Shown here: positions 1-8,321 of the stretch, piece after piece
Numbering within the stretch: position 1 is the stretch's first letter
How the letters are laid out: each line of letters begins with the position of its first letter
Source of the DNA: Mycobacterium alsense
Lineage (GTDB): Bacteria > Actinomycetota > Actinomycetes > Mycobacteriales > Mycobacteriaceae
Assembly: GCF_002086635.1 (NCBI RefSeq)
Contig: NZ_MVHD01000035.1
Coordinates: 1 to 57,335 of the forward strand
DNA: 57,335 nt
Reading direction: 5' to 3'
Made by a program: the position numbers and the translations under genes
The notes under the pieces: model-generated
What the model saw: only the letters and a program-made list of their open reading frames with translations
Told to the model about the DNA's origin: nothing
Databases searched by the model: none

Positions 1-1
1 G

Positions 2-205
2 CTGATCGGCACCGGCGGCACCGGCGGCGCCGGCGGCGCGGCGGCGGCCGCAGGGTCGACGGGCGGCGACGGCGGCCCCGGCGGCAACGCCGTGCTGATC
101 GGCAACGGCGGCAACGGCGGCACCGCCGGAATCGGCGCGGCGGCCACGGGCGCCCCGGGCCCCGGGGGCACGGGAGGGCTGCTGCTGGGCGCCAACGGCC
201 TCTGA
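2..205 (+). CDS. PE_PGRS family protein, C-terminal fragment (5' end outside window)
   Basis: The window opens inside a reading frame that runs to TGA at 203-205. The 67 visible residues are almost only Gly, Ala, Asn and Thr in GGxGG-type triplets, with the recurring phrase LIGNGGNGG and the terminal LLLGANGL that commonly closes PE_PGRS proteins. The PE domain would lie upstream and cannot be seen. PE_PGRS proteins are surface-associated or secreted through type VII systems in slow-growing mycobacteria; no specific function can be given for this one. It converges on amiA1 with only 34 bases between the stop codons. Confidence 0.85.
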   Translation: MIGTGGTGGAGGAAAAAGSTGGDGGPGGNAVLIGNGGNGGTAGIGAAATGAPGPGGTGGLLLGANGL

Positions 206-209
206 CGCC

Positions 210-239
210 CTCCCCCTGTCGCGAGCGGGGAAAGGGGAG
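210..239. terminator. possible bidirectional hairpin between convergent genes
   Basis: CTCCCC at 210-215 can pair with GGGGAG at 234-239 across an 18-base loop, between the converging stops of the PE_PGRS gene and amiA1. There is no U tract and the stem is short, so this is only a candidate terminator placed mainly by position. Confidence 0.25.
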
Positions 240-1409
240 CTAGAAGAGGGCCGCCTGCTCGACGACGTTGACCATCGCGCGCAGGCCGATCGCCAGGGCC
301 CGCTCGTCGAGGTCGAAGTTCGGCTGGTGCAGGTCCAACTGCGGCCCGACGCCCGACCACACGCCCAATCGCGCCATCGCGCCGGGAACCTCCTCGAGGT
401 ACCAGGAGAAGTCCTCGCCGCCGCCGGACTGGCGGGTGTCGGCCAGCGAGTCGGGACCGACGGCCTCGATGGCGTGGGTGAGGATGCGGGTCGAGACGTC
501 CTCGTTGACCACCGGCGGCACGCCGCGCCGGTACTGCAGGGTGTGTTCGATCCCCAGCGGGGAGAGCAGCGCGGACACGGTCTCGCGGATGATCTCCTCG
601 AGGGCCACCCACGTGTGGCGGCTCGCGGTGCGCACCGTGCCGGCCAGCACGCCGGTCTGCGGTATCGCGTTGGGGGCCACGCCGGCGTTGACCGCGCCCC
701 ACACCAGCACCGTCCCGTTGCGCGGGTCGATGCGCCGCGACAGCACACCGGGCAGCCCGGTGATCAGCGTGCCCAGGCCGTAGACGAGGTCGGCGGTCAG
801 GTGCGGGCGCGAGGTGTGCCCGCCCGGCGAATACAGCGTGATCTCGAGCTGGTCGGCCGCCGAGGTGATCGGGCCCTGGCGGATCGCGATCTTGCCCACC
901 TCGAGCCGGGGATCGCAGTGCAGGGCGAAGATTCGCGACACCCCCGCCAGCGCGCCGGCGGCAATGGCGTCGATCGCCCCGCCGGGCATCAGCTCCTCGG
1001 CCGCCTGGAAGATCAGTCGCACCCCCACCGGCAGCTCCGGCACCGACGCCAGCGCCAGCGCGGTGCCCAGCAGGATCGCGGTGTGTGCGTCGTGCCCGCA
1101 CGCGTGCGCGACGTTGGGCATCGTCGAGGCGTACGGCGCGCCGGTGCGCTCGGCCATGGGCAGCGCGTCCATGTCGGCGCGCAGCGCGATCCTCGGCTCG
1201 TGCTCGGGGCCGAGGTCGCAGACCAGCCCGGTCCCGCCGGGCAGGACTTTGGGGTTGAGCCCCGCGTCGGCCAGCCGCTCGGCGACGAACTGGGTGGTGG
1301 CGAACTCCTGCCGGCCCAACTCCGGATAGCGGTGGATGTGCCGGCGCCACGAGACCAGGTCGGCGTGATGGGCGGCCAACCACGATTCGGCCGTGTCGAC
1401 GAGGCTCAT
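240..1409 (-). CDS. amiA1: M20 family amidohydrolase AmiA1
   Basis: A 389-residue zinc-dependent amidohydrolase or peptidase of the M20 family (hippurate hydrolase/IAA-amino-acid hydrolase type), cytosolic, predicted to cleave N-acyl amino acids; the natural substrate is unknown. Visible family motifs are RADMDALP (about 78-85), HACGHDAH (102-109, metal ligands), the catalytic AEE pair (138-139) and a C-terminal GGGEDFSWY segment. The frame stays open far upstream, but ATG at 1407-1409 is chosen because it overlaps the amiB1 stop by 4 bases (ATGA), the usual layout of translationally coupled genes, and gives the normal family length. Partner of amiB1 in a two-gene operon. Confidence 0.93.
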   Translation of the reverse strand: MSLVDTAESWLAAHHADLVSWRRHIHRYPELGRQEFATTQFVAERLADAGLNPKVLPGGTGLVCDLGPEHEPRIALRADMDALPMAERTGAPYASTMPNVAHACGHDAHTAILLGTALALASVPELPVGVRLIFQAAEELMPGGAIDAIAAGALAGVSRIFALHCDPRLEVGKIAIRQGPITSAADQLEITLYSPGGHTSRPHLTADLVYGLGTLITGLPGVLSRRIDPRNGTVLVWGAVNAGVAPNAIPQTGVLAGTVRTASRHTWVALEEIIRETVSALLSPLGIEHTLQYRRGVPPVVNEDVSTRILTHAIEAVGPDSLADTRQSGGGEDFSWYLEEVPGAMARLGVWSGVGPQLDLHQPNFDLDERALAIGLRAMVNVVEQAALF

Positions 1410-2605
1410 GATGCCGCCCGCCTGTCGCGGGCGGCCAACACCCGGTCGCGCTCCTCGGGAGCCTGGGCGAGGTGAACGACGGTGCGCGCCAACATGATTG
1501 CGCCATCGACGACCGCGCGGTCGGCGCTGGGACCGGCGGCGGCCGCGGTGAAGGCCCGCTGGTGCACGGTCGCGCCGCCGGCGTCCACCCCGATCACCGG
1601 ATGGATCCCCGGCAGCACGTGCGTCACGTTGCCCATGTCGGTGCTGCCCATGGGAATCCCGGCCTCCAGCTCCGCTGACAACGGTTCGCGCCCGAGTCGG
1701 CGCATCTCGTCGCGGCAAACGTCGGCCAGCCAGGGATCGGGCCTGAGCTCCGCGTATGGCGGTGCCGGGTTGTCGATTTCGTATTCGCAGCCGGCCGCCA
1801 GCGCGCCTGCGGCAAAGCACGCGAACATCCTGCCCTCCAGCTCTCGCAGCGAATCCGAATCGACGGCGCGCATCGCATACTGCAACGCCGCGCGGCCGGG
1901 TATCACGTTGACGGCCTGCCCACCGTTGGTGACGATCCCGTGCGTCAGTTGGCCCGGCGCCAATTGCTGGCGCAGCACCCCGATGGCCACCTGCGCGACG
2001 GTCACGGCGTCGGCCGCGTTGACACCCATGAACGGCGCGACGGCGGCATGCGATTCCTTGCCACGGTAGTCGACGACCACTTCCGACAACGCCAGCGAGC
2101 GGGCCGCGGCGATGTCGGTCGGCCCGGGATGCACCATCACCGCGGCCGCGACGTCGTCGAACGTTCCGGCCTGCAGCAGCAGCGCCTTGCCACCGCCCGC
2201 CTCCTCGGCGGGGGTGCCCAGCAGCGCCACCCGCAGGCCCAGCTCGTCGGCCACCTCGGCCAGCGCCAGCGCGGCCCCGACCGCCGAGGCCGCGATGATG
2301 TTGTGGCCGCAGGCGTGCCCGATCTCGGGCAGCGCGTCGTACTCGGCGCAGACCCCGACCACCAGCGGCCCGCCGCCGAAGTCGGCACGAAACGCGGTGT
2401 CCAGGCCCCCGGCCGGCGCGGTGATCTCGAAACCGCGCTCGGCGACCAACGCCTGCGCCTTGGCGCAGCTGCGGTGCTCCGCGAACGCCAGCTCGGGCTC
2501 GGCGTGGATGGCGTGGGACAGCTCGACGAGCTCCCCGCCACGCCGCCGCACGACGTCCTCGACCCTGTCCAACGGGTCCGACGGTCTCAACGGGGTGGTT
2601 GGCAC
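1406..2605 (-). CDS. amiB1: M20 family amidohydrolase AmiB1
   Basis: A 399-residue paralogue of AmiA1 in the M20 amidohydrolase family. Motifs seen: EYDALPEIGHACGHN around 88-102 with the metal-binding HACGHN, and GTPAEEAGGGK around 130-140 carrying the catalytic Glu pair. GTG at 2603-2605 was preferred to an ATG 17 codons upstream because a GATACT hexamer sits 6 bases before it and the residues between resemble untranslated promoter sequence. First gene of the amiB1-amiA1 operon (4-base overlap). Substrate is not known; a role in recycling acylated amino acids or peptides is inferred from the family. Confidence 0.92.
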   Translation of the reverse strand: MPTTPLRPSDPLDRVEDVVRRRGGELVELSHAIHAEPELAFAEHRSCAKAQALVAERGFEITAPAGGLDTAFRADFGGGPLVVGVCAEYDALPEIGHACGHNIIAASAVGAALALAEVADELGLRVALLGTPAEEAGGGKALLLQAGTFDDVAAAVMVHPGPTDIAAARSLALSEVVVDYRGKESHAAVAPFMGVNAADAVTVAQVAIGVLRQQLAPGQLTHGIVTNGGQAVNVIPGRAALQYAMRAVDSDSLRELEGRMFACFAAGALAAGCEYEIDNPAPPYAELRPDPWLADVCRDEMRRLGREPLSAELEAGIPMGSTDMGNVTHVLPGIHPVIGVDAGGATVHQRAFTAAAAGPSADRAVVDGAIMLARTVVHLAQAPEERDRVLAARDRRAAS

Positions 2606-2611
2606 TCTCGC

Positions 2612-2617
2612 AGTATC
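2612..2617 (-). promoter_or_regulatory. -10 hexamer of amiB1, leaderless start
   Basis: On the minus strand GATACT (4 of 6 matches to TATAAT) ends 6 bases before the GTG of amiB1, which would place the transcription start on the start codon itself. The inference is from spacing only. Confidence 0.45.
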
Positions 2618-2753
2618 CCACCGCCGCCGTCGCGCCTCGGACAGCAAACCGTTCAACCTGCATTTCCGCGTTCAAGTGGACTAAAAGTATGTAACTCTGC
2701 TATTTATATGACATCTGTTCAACGCAGCGGTCTCCAGCAGAAGGGATCCATCG

Positions 2754-4244
2754 ATGAGCTTTTTGGTGCTGCCCCCCGAGGTGAACTCGCTGCGGATGTT
2801 CATCGGCGCGGGGTCGGCGCCCATGCTGGAGGCCGCGGCGGCCTGGGACGGCCTGGCGTCCGAGCTTGCCACGGCGGCGTCGGCGTTCGCGTCGGTGACC
2901 TCCGGCCTGACGGGCCAGGCCTGGCAGGGCCCGGCGGCGGCGGCGATGATGTCGGCGGCCACGCCCTACGCCGGCTTCTTGAGCGCGGCGGCCGCCCAGG
3001 CCCAGAACGCGGCCGCGCAAGCGCAGTCGGTGGCCGCGGTGTTCGAGTCCGCGCTGGCGGCGACCGTGCACCCGGTGGCGGTCGACGCCAATCGCAGCGG
3101 GCTGGTGTCGCTGGTGATGTCGAACCTGTTCGGCCAGAACGCCCCGGCGATCGCGGCCACCGAGGCCGAGTACGAGCAGATGTGGGCCCAGGACGTGGCC
3201 GCGATGGTCGACTATCACGCCGGCGCGTCCGCGGCCGCCGAGCAGATCGCGTCGTGGCCGCCCCTGAAGGCACTCGACAGCATCTTCGGGCCGCTGGACA
3301 GCATCCCGGGCCTCTACGTCGGAGGCGTCGGCAACCTCAAGCTCTTGACCCTGGGCATCGGCAACCAGCTGGCGTGGAACCTGGGCAGCGGCAACAACGG
3401 CCAGATCAACCTGGGCAGCGGCAACCTCGGCGACGTCAACCTGGGCAGCGGCAACTTCGGCTTCTGGAACCTGGGCAGCGGCAACATCGGCAACCTGAAC
3501 CTGGGCAGCGGCAACATCGGCGGCTACAACCTGGGCAGCGGCAACAACGGCAGCTACAACTTCGGCTTCGGCAACAACGGCGGCAACAACTTCGGCTTCG
3601 GCAACCTCGGCTCGGCCAACATCGGCTTCGGCAACACCGGCACCGGAAACATCGGCATCGGGCTCACCGGCGACCACCAGATCGGCATCAATTTCGCGGG
3701 CGGTCTGAACTCCGGGATCGGCAACATCGGGTTCGGCAACTCGGGCACCGGCAACATCGGCTTCTTCAACTCGGGCACCGGCAACATCGGGATCGGCAAC
3801 TCGGGCCAGTTCAACTCCGGCATCGCCAACGCGGGGAACTTCGCCACCGGGCTGTTCAACTCGGGGTCGACGGACACGGGCGTGTTCAACTCGGGCGACT
3901 ACAACACCGGCGCCTTCAACGCCGGCAACTACAACACGGGTTTCTGGAACTCGGGCAGCGTCAACACGGGCGTGTTCAACTCCGGCGACCTCAACACCGG
4001 CGTGGGCCACCTGTTCACCGGACCCGGCGTCAGCTCGGGCTTCGGCAACGCGGGCGCCGGGAGCTCCGGGTTCGGCAACACCGGTGACAACGCCTCCGGC
4101 GTCGGGAACACCGGCGACTACGTCTCGGGCGTCTTCAACTCCGGGCTCGCCGCGATCAGCGGCGTGCTGAACGCCGCGCCCGCCGGCTTCACGTCGGGCG
4201 TGTCCAACCTGCGCGACTTGCTGACGGGTTTCTTCGGCAACTAG
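2754..4244 (+). CDS. PPE family protein, MPTR subfamily
   Basis: A 496-residue PPE protein. The N-terminal part (about 1-170) is the helical PPE domain: it begins MSFLVLPPEVNS and holds the WxG-like turn QAWQGPAA near residue 64. Residues from about 195 to 480 are pentapeptide repeats of the NxGxGN type (GNIGFGN, FNSGxxNTG), which define the MPTR group. PPE proteins are ESX substrates, usually paired with PE partners; no PE gene is adjacent. Shine-Dalgarno-like GAAGGGA lies 8 bases before ATG. The gene sits between amiB1 and deoD, which I expect to be adjacent in M. tuberculosis, so it looks like a lineage-specific insertion. Its upstream region (about 2684-2712) is unusually A+T-rich. Confidence 0.93.
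   Translation: MSFLVLPPEVNSLRMFIGAGSAPMLEAAAAWDGLASELATAASAFASVTSGLTGQAWQGPAAAAMMSAATPYAGFLSAAAAQAQNAAAQAQSVAAVFESALAATVHPVAVDANRSGLVSLVMSNLFGQNAPAIAATEAEYEQMWAQDVAAMVDYHAGASAAAEQIASWPPLKALDSIFGPLDSIPGLYVGGVGNLKLLTLGIGNQLAWNLGSGNNGQINLGSGNLGDVNLGSGNFGFWNLGSGNIGNLNLGSGNIGGYNLGSGNNGSYNFGFGNNGGNNFGFGNLGSANIGFGNTGTGNIGIGLTGDHQIGINFAGGLNSGIGNIGFGNSGTGNIGFFNSGTGNIGIGNSGQFNSGIANAGNFATGLFNSGSTDTGVFNSGDYNTGAFNAGNYNTGFWNSGSVNTGVFNSGDLNTGVGHLFTGPGVSSGFGNAGAGSSGFGNTGDNASGVGNTGDYVSGVFNSGLAAISGVLNAAPAGFTSGVSNLRDLLTGFFGN
3378..3545 (+). repeat. six direct 18-bp repeats with 30-bp period in the MPTR region
   Basis: The 18-mer AACCTGGGCAGCGGCAAC occurs identically at 3378, 3408, 3438, 3468, 3498 and 3528, each separated by 12 variable bases. 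It encodes NLGSGN. Perfect nucleotide identity rather than mere amino-acid similarity suggests recent expansion or homogenisation within the gene. Confidence 0.9.
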
Positions 4245-4262
4245 TCGTTAAGCTCGCCCAGT

Positions 4263-5069
4263 GTGAGCGAAGGCGCGCCCGACCCCGACGGCCTCGCGCG
4301 GCGGGCGGCGCGGGCGATCGCCGAGCGCACCGGGGTCGACGGGCACGACGTCGCGATCGTTCTCGGGTCGGGGTGGCGGCCGGCGGTGGCGGCCCTGGGA
4401 GCACCGGACGTCGTGCTGCCCCAGGCCGAGCTGCCCGGGTTCGCGCCGCCGACCGCCGTCGGGCACACCGGCGAGCTGATCTCGATGCGCATCGGCGCCC
4501 GGCGGGTGCTGGTGCTGGTGGGTCGCGTGCACGCCTACGAGGGCCACGACCTGTGCCATGTGGTGCACGCGGTCCGGGCGGCCTGCGCGGCGGGCGTGCG
4601 CACGGTCGTGCTCACCAACGCGGCCGGCGGGTTGCGGCCCGACCTGGCGATCGGCGAGCCGGTGCTGATCAGCGACCACCTCAACCTCACCGGGCGCTCG
4701 CCGCTGGTCGGCCCGCGGTTCGTGGACCTGACGGACGCCTACAGTCCGCGGCTGCGGGAGCTGGCGCGCCGGGCCGACCCGCACCTGGCCGAGGGCGTCT
4801 ACGCCGGGATGCCCGGCCCGCACTACGAGACCCCGGCGGAAATCCGGATGCTGCGGGTGCTGGGCGCCGACCTCGTCGGCATGTCGACGGTGCACGAGAC
4901 GATCGCGGCGCGCGAGGCCGGCGCCGAGGTGCTGGGGGTGTCGCTGGTGACCAACCTGGCGGCGGGGATCTCCGGGCAGCCGTTGGCCCATGCCGACGTG
5001 CTGGCCGCCGGGGCCGCGTCGGCGGCCCGGCTGGGCACGCTGCTGGCCGGCGTCGTCGAGCGCCTGTAG
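4263..5069 (+). CDS. deoD: purine nucleoside phosphorylase
   Basis: A 268-residue purine nucleoside phosphorylase: purine (deoxy)nucleoside plus phosphate gives free base plus (deoxy)ribose-1-phosphate, in the cytosol. It belongs to the trimeric class: phosphate-binding GSGW (35-38), GRVHAYEGHD (87-96), TNAAGG (118-123), the MPGPHYETPAE segment (about 181-191) and GMSTVHE near 207 match the family. The start is GTG at 4263; no alternative fits the family N-terminus better. pmmB follows after 4 bases, so the two are probably cotranscribed, which would let the sugar-phosphate mutase process the released sugar phosphate. It complements Add, DeoA and Cdd encoded further along. Confidence 0.95.
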   Translation: MSEGAPDPDGLARRAARAIAERTGVDGHDVAIVLGSGWRPAVAALGAPDVVLPQAELPGFAPPTAVGHTGELISMRIGARRVLVLVGRVHAYEGHDLCHVVHAVRAACAAGVRTVVLTNAAGGLRPDLAIGEPVLISDHLNLTGRSPLVGPRFVDLTDAYSPRLRELARRADPHLAEGVYAGMPGPHYETPAEIRMLRVLGADLVGMSTVHETIAAREAGAEVLGVSLVTNLAAGISGQPLAHADVLAAGAASAARLGTLLAGVVERL

Positions 5070-5073
5070 CGGC

Positions 5074-6657
5074 ATGAACCCCGAGGAGTGGATCGCGCAC
5101 GATCCGGACCCCGGGACGGCCGCCGAGCTGGCCGCCTGCGACCCCGACGAGCTCGCGGCCCGATTCGCGCGCCCGCTCACGTTCGGCACCGCGGGGTTGC
5201 GCGGCCCGGTGCGCGGCGGGCCCGACGCCATGAATGTCGCGGTGGTGTCGCGCGCGACGTGGGCGGTGGCCCGCGTGCTCACCGAGCGCGGCCTGGCCGG
5301 CGCGCCGGTGATCGTCGGCCGCGACGCCCGCCACGGCTCGGCGGTGTTCGCCACCGTCACCGCCGAAGTCCTTGCCGCCGAAGGGTATTCGGTGCTGCTC
5401 CTGCCCGGGCCGGTGCCCACGCCGGTGGTCGCTTTCGGGGTGCGCCACACCGGCGCCGCCGCAGGGGTGCAGATCACCGCGTCGCACAACCCGCCGGCCG
5501 ACAACGGCTACAAGGTGTACTTCGAGGGCGGCGTCCAGATCGTCTCGCCCACCGACCGCCAGATCGAAGGCGCCATGGCCGCCGCGCCGCCGGCCGACCG
5601 GATCGCCCGCACGCCCGTCGCGCCGGCGAACGCCGACCTGGTGGAGCGCTACATCGCGCGCGCGGCAGCCCTGCGGCGCTCGGCGGGATCCGTGCGGGTG
5701 GCGCTGACGGCGCTGCACGGGGTGGGCGGCGAGGTGGCCGTCGAGACCCTGCGCCGGGCGGGATTCGAGCAGGTGCACACCGTCGGCGCCCAGTTCGAGC
5801 CCGACCCCGACTTCCCCACCGTCGCGTTTCCCAACCCCGAGGAGCCCGGGGCCACCGACGCGCTGCTCGCCCTGGCCGCGCAGGTGCGGGCCGACGTGGC
5901 GATCGCGCTGGATCCCGACGCCGACCGATGCGCGGTCGGCATACCCGACCGGTCGGGCTGGCGGATGCTGTCCGGTGACGAAACCGGTTGGCTACTGGGC
6001 GATTACATCTTGTCGCAGCAGCAGCCCCTCGGGACCGCCGTCGTGGCCAGCACGGTGGTGTCGTCGCGGATGCTGTCCGCGATCGCCGCGCGCTACGGCG
6101 CGACCCACGTCGAGACCCCCACCGGATTCAAGTGGCTGGCGCGCGCCGACGAGGGCGTGCCCGGCGGCATCCTGGTCTACGCCTACGAGGAGGCGATCGG
6201 CCACTGCGCCGACCCGGACGCCGTGCGCGACAAGGACGGCATCAGCGCGGCGGTGCTGGTGTGCGACCTGGTGGCCGCGCTGCGGGGGCGGGGCCGTTCG
6301 GTGCCCGACCGGCTCGACGAGTTGGCCCGGCGCCATGGCGTGCACGAGGTCGCGGCGGTGTCGCGGCGGGTGGCCGACCCCGCCGAGGCGGCCGAGCTGA
6401 TGCGGCGGCTGCGGGCGGCCCCGCCGGCGCGGCTGGCCGGCTACCCCGCGGCGGCCACCGACACCGCGGACACGCTGATCGTCACCGGCGGCGACCGCGA
6501 CACGTCGGCGCGGGTGGCGGTGCGCCCGTCGGGAACCGAACCGAAGCTCAAGTGCTACTTGGAGATTCGCTGCGCACCGACCGATGACGTGCCGGCGGCG
6601 CGGGAGCGGGCGAGGGCGCTGCGCGACGAACTGGTCGCCGAGGTGCGGGCGTGGTGA
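5074..6657 (+). CDS. pmmB: phosphohexomutase PmmB (phosphomannomutase/phosphoglucomutase)
   Basis: A 527-residue alpha-D-phosphohexomutase interconverting hexose (or pentose) 1- and 6(5)-phosphates through a phosphoserine. Seen: the catalytic serine loop TASHNP at 135-140 (Ser137), the Mg-binding DPDADR at 280-285, and the C-terminal phosphate-binding RPSGTEPK near 483-490. Length agrees with the family. ATG at 5074 lies 4 bases after the deoD stop. Pairing with deoD suggests a phosphopentomutase-like contribution to nucleoside catabolism as well as a role in mannose/glucose phosphate metabolism; substrate preference cannot be read from sequence. Confidence 0.93.
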   Translation: MNPEEWIAHDPDPGTAAELAACDPDELAARFARPLTFGTAGLRGPVRGGPDAMNVAVVSRATWAVARVLTERGLAGAPVIVGRDARHGSAVFATVTAEVLAAEGYSVLLLPGPVPTPVVAFGVRHTGAAAGVQITASHNPPADNGYKVYFEGGVQIVSPTDRQIEGAMAAAPPADRIARTPVAPANADLVERYIARAAALRRSAGSVRVALTALHGVGGEVAVETLRRAGFEQVHTVGAQFEPDPDFPTVAFPNPEEPGATDALLALAAQVRADVAIALDPDADRCAVGIPDRSGWRMLSGDETGWLLGDYILSQQQPLGTAVVASTVVSSRMLSAIAARYGATHVETPTGFKWLARADEGVPGGILVYAYEEAIGHCADPDAVRDKDGISAAVLVCDLVAALRGRGRSVPDRLDELARRHGVHEVAAVSRRVADPAEAAELMRRLRAAPPARLAGYPAAATDTADTLIVTGGDRDTSARVAVRPSGTEPKLKCYLEIRCAPTDDVPAARERARALRDELVAEVRAW

Positions 6658-6658
6658 G

Positions 6659-7282
6659 TCAGCGGGGCCCGAACTGGCGGTCGCCCGCGTCACCGAGACC
6701 CGGCACGATGTAGGCGATCTCGTTGAGGCCGTCGTCGACGGCCACGGTGAACAGCCGCGCGTCCGGAGCCGCTTTGTCCAGGGCGGCAATGCCTTCCGGC
6801 GCGGCCACCACGCACAACACGGCGACGCTCGTGGCGCCGCGGCGGTGCAGCAGGTCGATCGTGTGCGTGATCGACCCGCCGGTGGCCAGCATCGGGTCGA
6901 GGACCATGACCGGCAGGCCGGCCAGGTCGTCGGGCAGCGACTCCAGATAGCCCGCCGCGCGGTGGGTTTCCTCGTCGCGGGCGACCCCGACGAATCCGAC
7001 CCGGGCCTCCGGCAGCAGCTCGAGGGCCTCGTCGACCATGCCGAGCCCGGCGCGCAGCACGGGCACCAGCACGGGCGGGTTGGCCAGGCGCACCCCGAGC
7101 GTCTCGGCGACGGGCGTGCGGATCGGGAAGGTCTCGCGGCCGGCGTCCCGGGTGGCCTCGTACACCAGCATCCGGGTCAGGTCGCGCAGCGCGGCCCGGA
7201 AGGCGGCGTTACCGGTGCGCTCGTCGCGCAGCGTGGTCAGCCGGGCGAGGGCCAGCGGGTGATCCACGACGCGCACCTCCAC
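6659..7282 (-). CDS. upp: uracil phosphoribosyltransferase
   Basis: A 207-residue UPRTase converting uracil plus PRPP to UMP in pyrimidine salvage. Seen: the PRPP loop LDPMLATGGS (128-137), the LVPVLRAGLGMVDE segment (72-85) and the uracil-binding C-terminus GDAGDRQFG. GTG at 7280-7282 is chosen because it yields VEVRVVDHP, aligned with the remembered M. tuberculosis protein of the same length; a second GTG two codons downstream is possible. The gene converges on pmmB with one base between stops and diverges from sapM. Confidence 0.95.
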   Translation of the reverse strand: MEVRVVDHPLALARLTTLRDERTGNAAFRAALRDLTRMLVYEATRDAGRETFPIRTPVAETLGVRLANPPVLVPVLRAGLGMVDEALELLPEARVGFVGVARDEETHRAAGYLESLPDDLAGLPVMVLDPMLATGGSITHTIDLLHRRGATSVAVLCVVAAPEGIAALDKAAPDARLFTVAVDDGLNEIAYIVPGLGDAGDRQFGPR

Positions 7283-7374
7283 GGGATCCGACCCTATATA
7301 ACGATCGCGCCCCGATTGGCTAAAGCCGCGTTGACACGCTCGCGTGGCCGCCGTCCGCCCGCCGGATGCGCCCC

Positions 7375-7380
7375 TATACT
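7375..7380 (+). promoter_or_regulatory. -10 hexamer TATACT of sapM, leaderless start
   Basis: TATACT (5 of 6 matches to TATAAT) is followed by 7 bases and then the GTG of sapM, so transcription probably begins at the start codon. A TTGACA at 7331-7336 lies 38 bases upstream, too far to be its -35 element. Confidence 0.6.
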
Positions 7381-7387
7381 CCCCCGC

Positions 7388-8260
7388 GTGCTGAGCCGAA
7401 TCGAGGGTGCGCTCCGGCTGATCGGCGCGGCGGCGCTGGCGGTGTGCGCGGCAGTGGTGGTCACCCCGTCGGCCCCGCGGGTGGCCCTGCGCGCGGCCGC
7501 GCTGCCGCGTCCCGCGCACGTCGTGATCGTCATCGAGGAGAACCGATCGCAGGCCAACATCATCGGCAGCAAGTCGGCGCCGTTCATCAACGCGCTGGCG
7601 GCACGCGGCGCCATGATGGCGCAGTCGTTCGCCGAGACGCACCCCAGCGAGCCGAACTACCTGGCGCTGTTCGCGGGCAGCACGCTGGGCGTGACCAAGG
7701 ACGTGTGTCCGGTCAATGCCGGCGCAACCCCCAACCTGGCGTCCGAATTGCTGTCCGCCGGTTACACATTCGTCGGCTACGCCGAAAGCCTGCCCGCCGT
7801 CGGGTCGCCGGTGTGCAGCGCGGGCAAGTACGCGCGCAAGCACGTGCCCTGGGCCAACTTCAGCAATGTGCCGGCGGCGAACTCGCTGCCGTTCTCGGCC
7901 TTTCCGATGGGCAACTACGCCAGCCTGCCGACGGTGTCGTTCGTGATCCCCAACAACGACGACAACATGCACGACGGCTCGATCGCCCAGGGCGACGCGT
8001 GGCTGAGCCGCGCGCTGTCCGGATACGCCAACTGGGCGGTGGCCAACAACAGCCTGCTCGTCCTGACGTGGGACGAGGACGACGGCAGCCCGCGCAATCA
8101 GATCCCGACCGTGATCTACGGCGCCCACGTGCAGCCCGGCACCTACAACGAGCGGATCAACCACTACAGCGTGCTCGCCACGCTCGAGGAAATGTACGGG
8201 CTGCCCAAACTCGGCTACGCGGCCGCCGCCGCGCCGATCGCCACCATCTGGGCCCCCTGA
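7388..8260 (+). CDS. sapM: secreted acid phosphatase SapM
   Basis: A 290-residue exported phosphatase of the phosphoesterase (phospholipase C/AcpA-like) superfamily. Residues 1 to about 30 form a signal peptide with a hydrophobic core (LIGAAALAVCAAVVV). The mature part starts with HVVIVIEENRS (44-54), which holds the family's metal-binding Glu-Asn, and later has NNDDNMHDG (about 194-202) and VLTWDEDDG, typical acidic metal ligands. In M. tuberculosis SapM dephosphorylates phosphatidylinositol 3-phosphate and contributes to phagosome arrest; that role is inferred here from orthology. GTG start set by the leaderless promoter just upstream. Confidence 0.92.
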   Translation: MLSRIEGALRLIGAAALAVCAAVVVTPSAPRVALRAAALPRPAHVVIVIEENRSQANIIGSKSAPFINALAARGAMMAQSFAETHPSEPNYLALFAGSTLGVTKDVCPVNAGATPNLASELLSAGYTFVGYAESLPAVGSPVCSAGKYARKHVPWANFSNVPAANSLPFSAFPMGNYASLPTVSFVIPNNDDNMHDGSIAQGDAWLSRALSGYANWAVANNSLLVLTWDEDDGSPRNQIPTVIYGAHVQPGTYNERINHYSVLATLEEMYGLPKLGYAAAAAPIATIWAP

Positions 8261-8308
8261 CTCCCGGGCACCCTCATGGCCGGACCGGGCACCTTCGCCG
8301 CCCGTCGC

Positions 8309-8314
8309 TATTCT
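8309..8314 (+). promoter_or_regulatory. -10 hexamer TATTCT, leaderless start
   Basis: TATTCT is followed by 7 bases and then the ATG at 8322, the same geometry as the sapM promoter about 0.9 kb upstream. Confidence 0.55.
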
Positions 8315-8321
8315 GTGCCGC

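Noticed and set aside
240..2675. Single 811-codon minus-strand frame covering amiA1 and most of amiB1
   Set aside because: Only the part from 1409 downward has family sequence; the upstream part is Arg/Gly-rich out-of-phase translation of amiB1.
2700..4010. Long minus-strand frame opposite the PPE gene
   Set aside because: Low-complexity Val/Ala/Asp repeats are the mirror of the MPTR repeats; the plus strand has the PPE domain and a ribosome-binding site.
7331..7336. Consensus TTGACA upstream of sapM
   Set aside because: It is 38 bases from TATACT, and no -10-like hexamer occurs 16-19 bases downstream, so it is not used as a -35 call.
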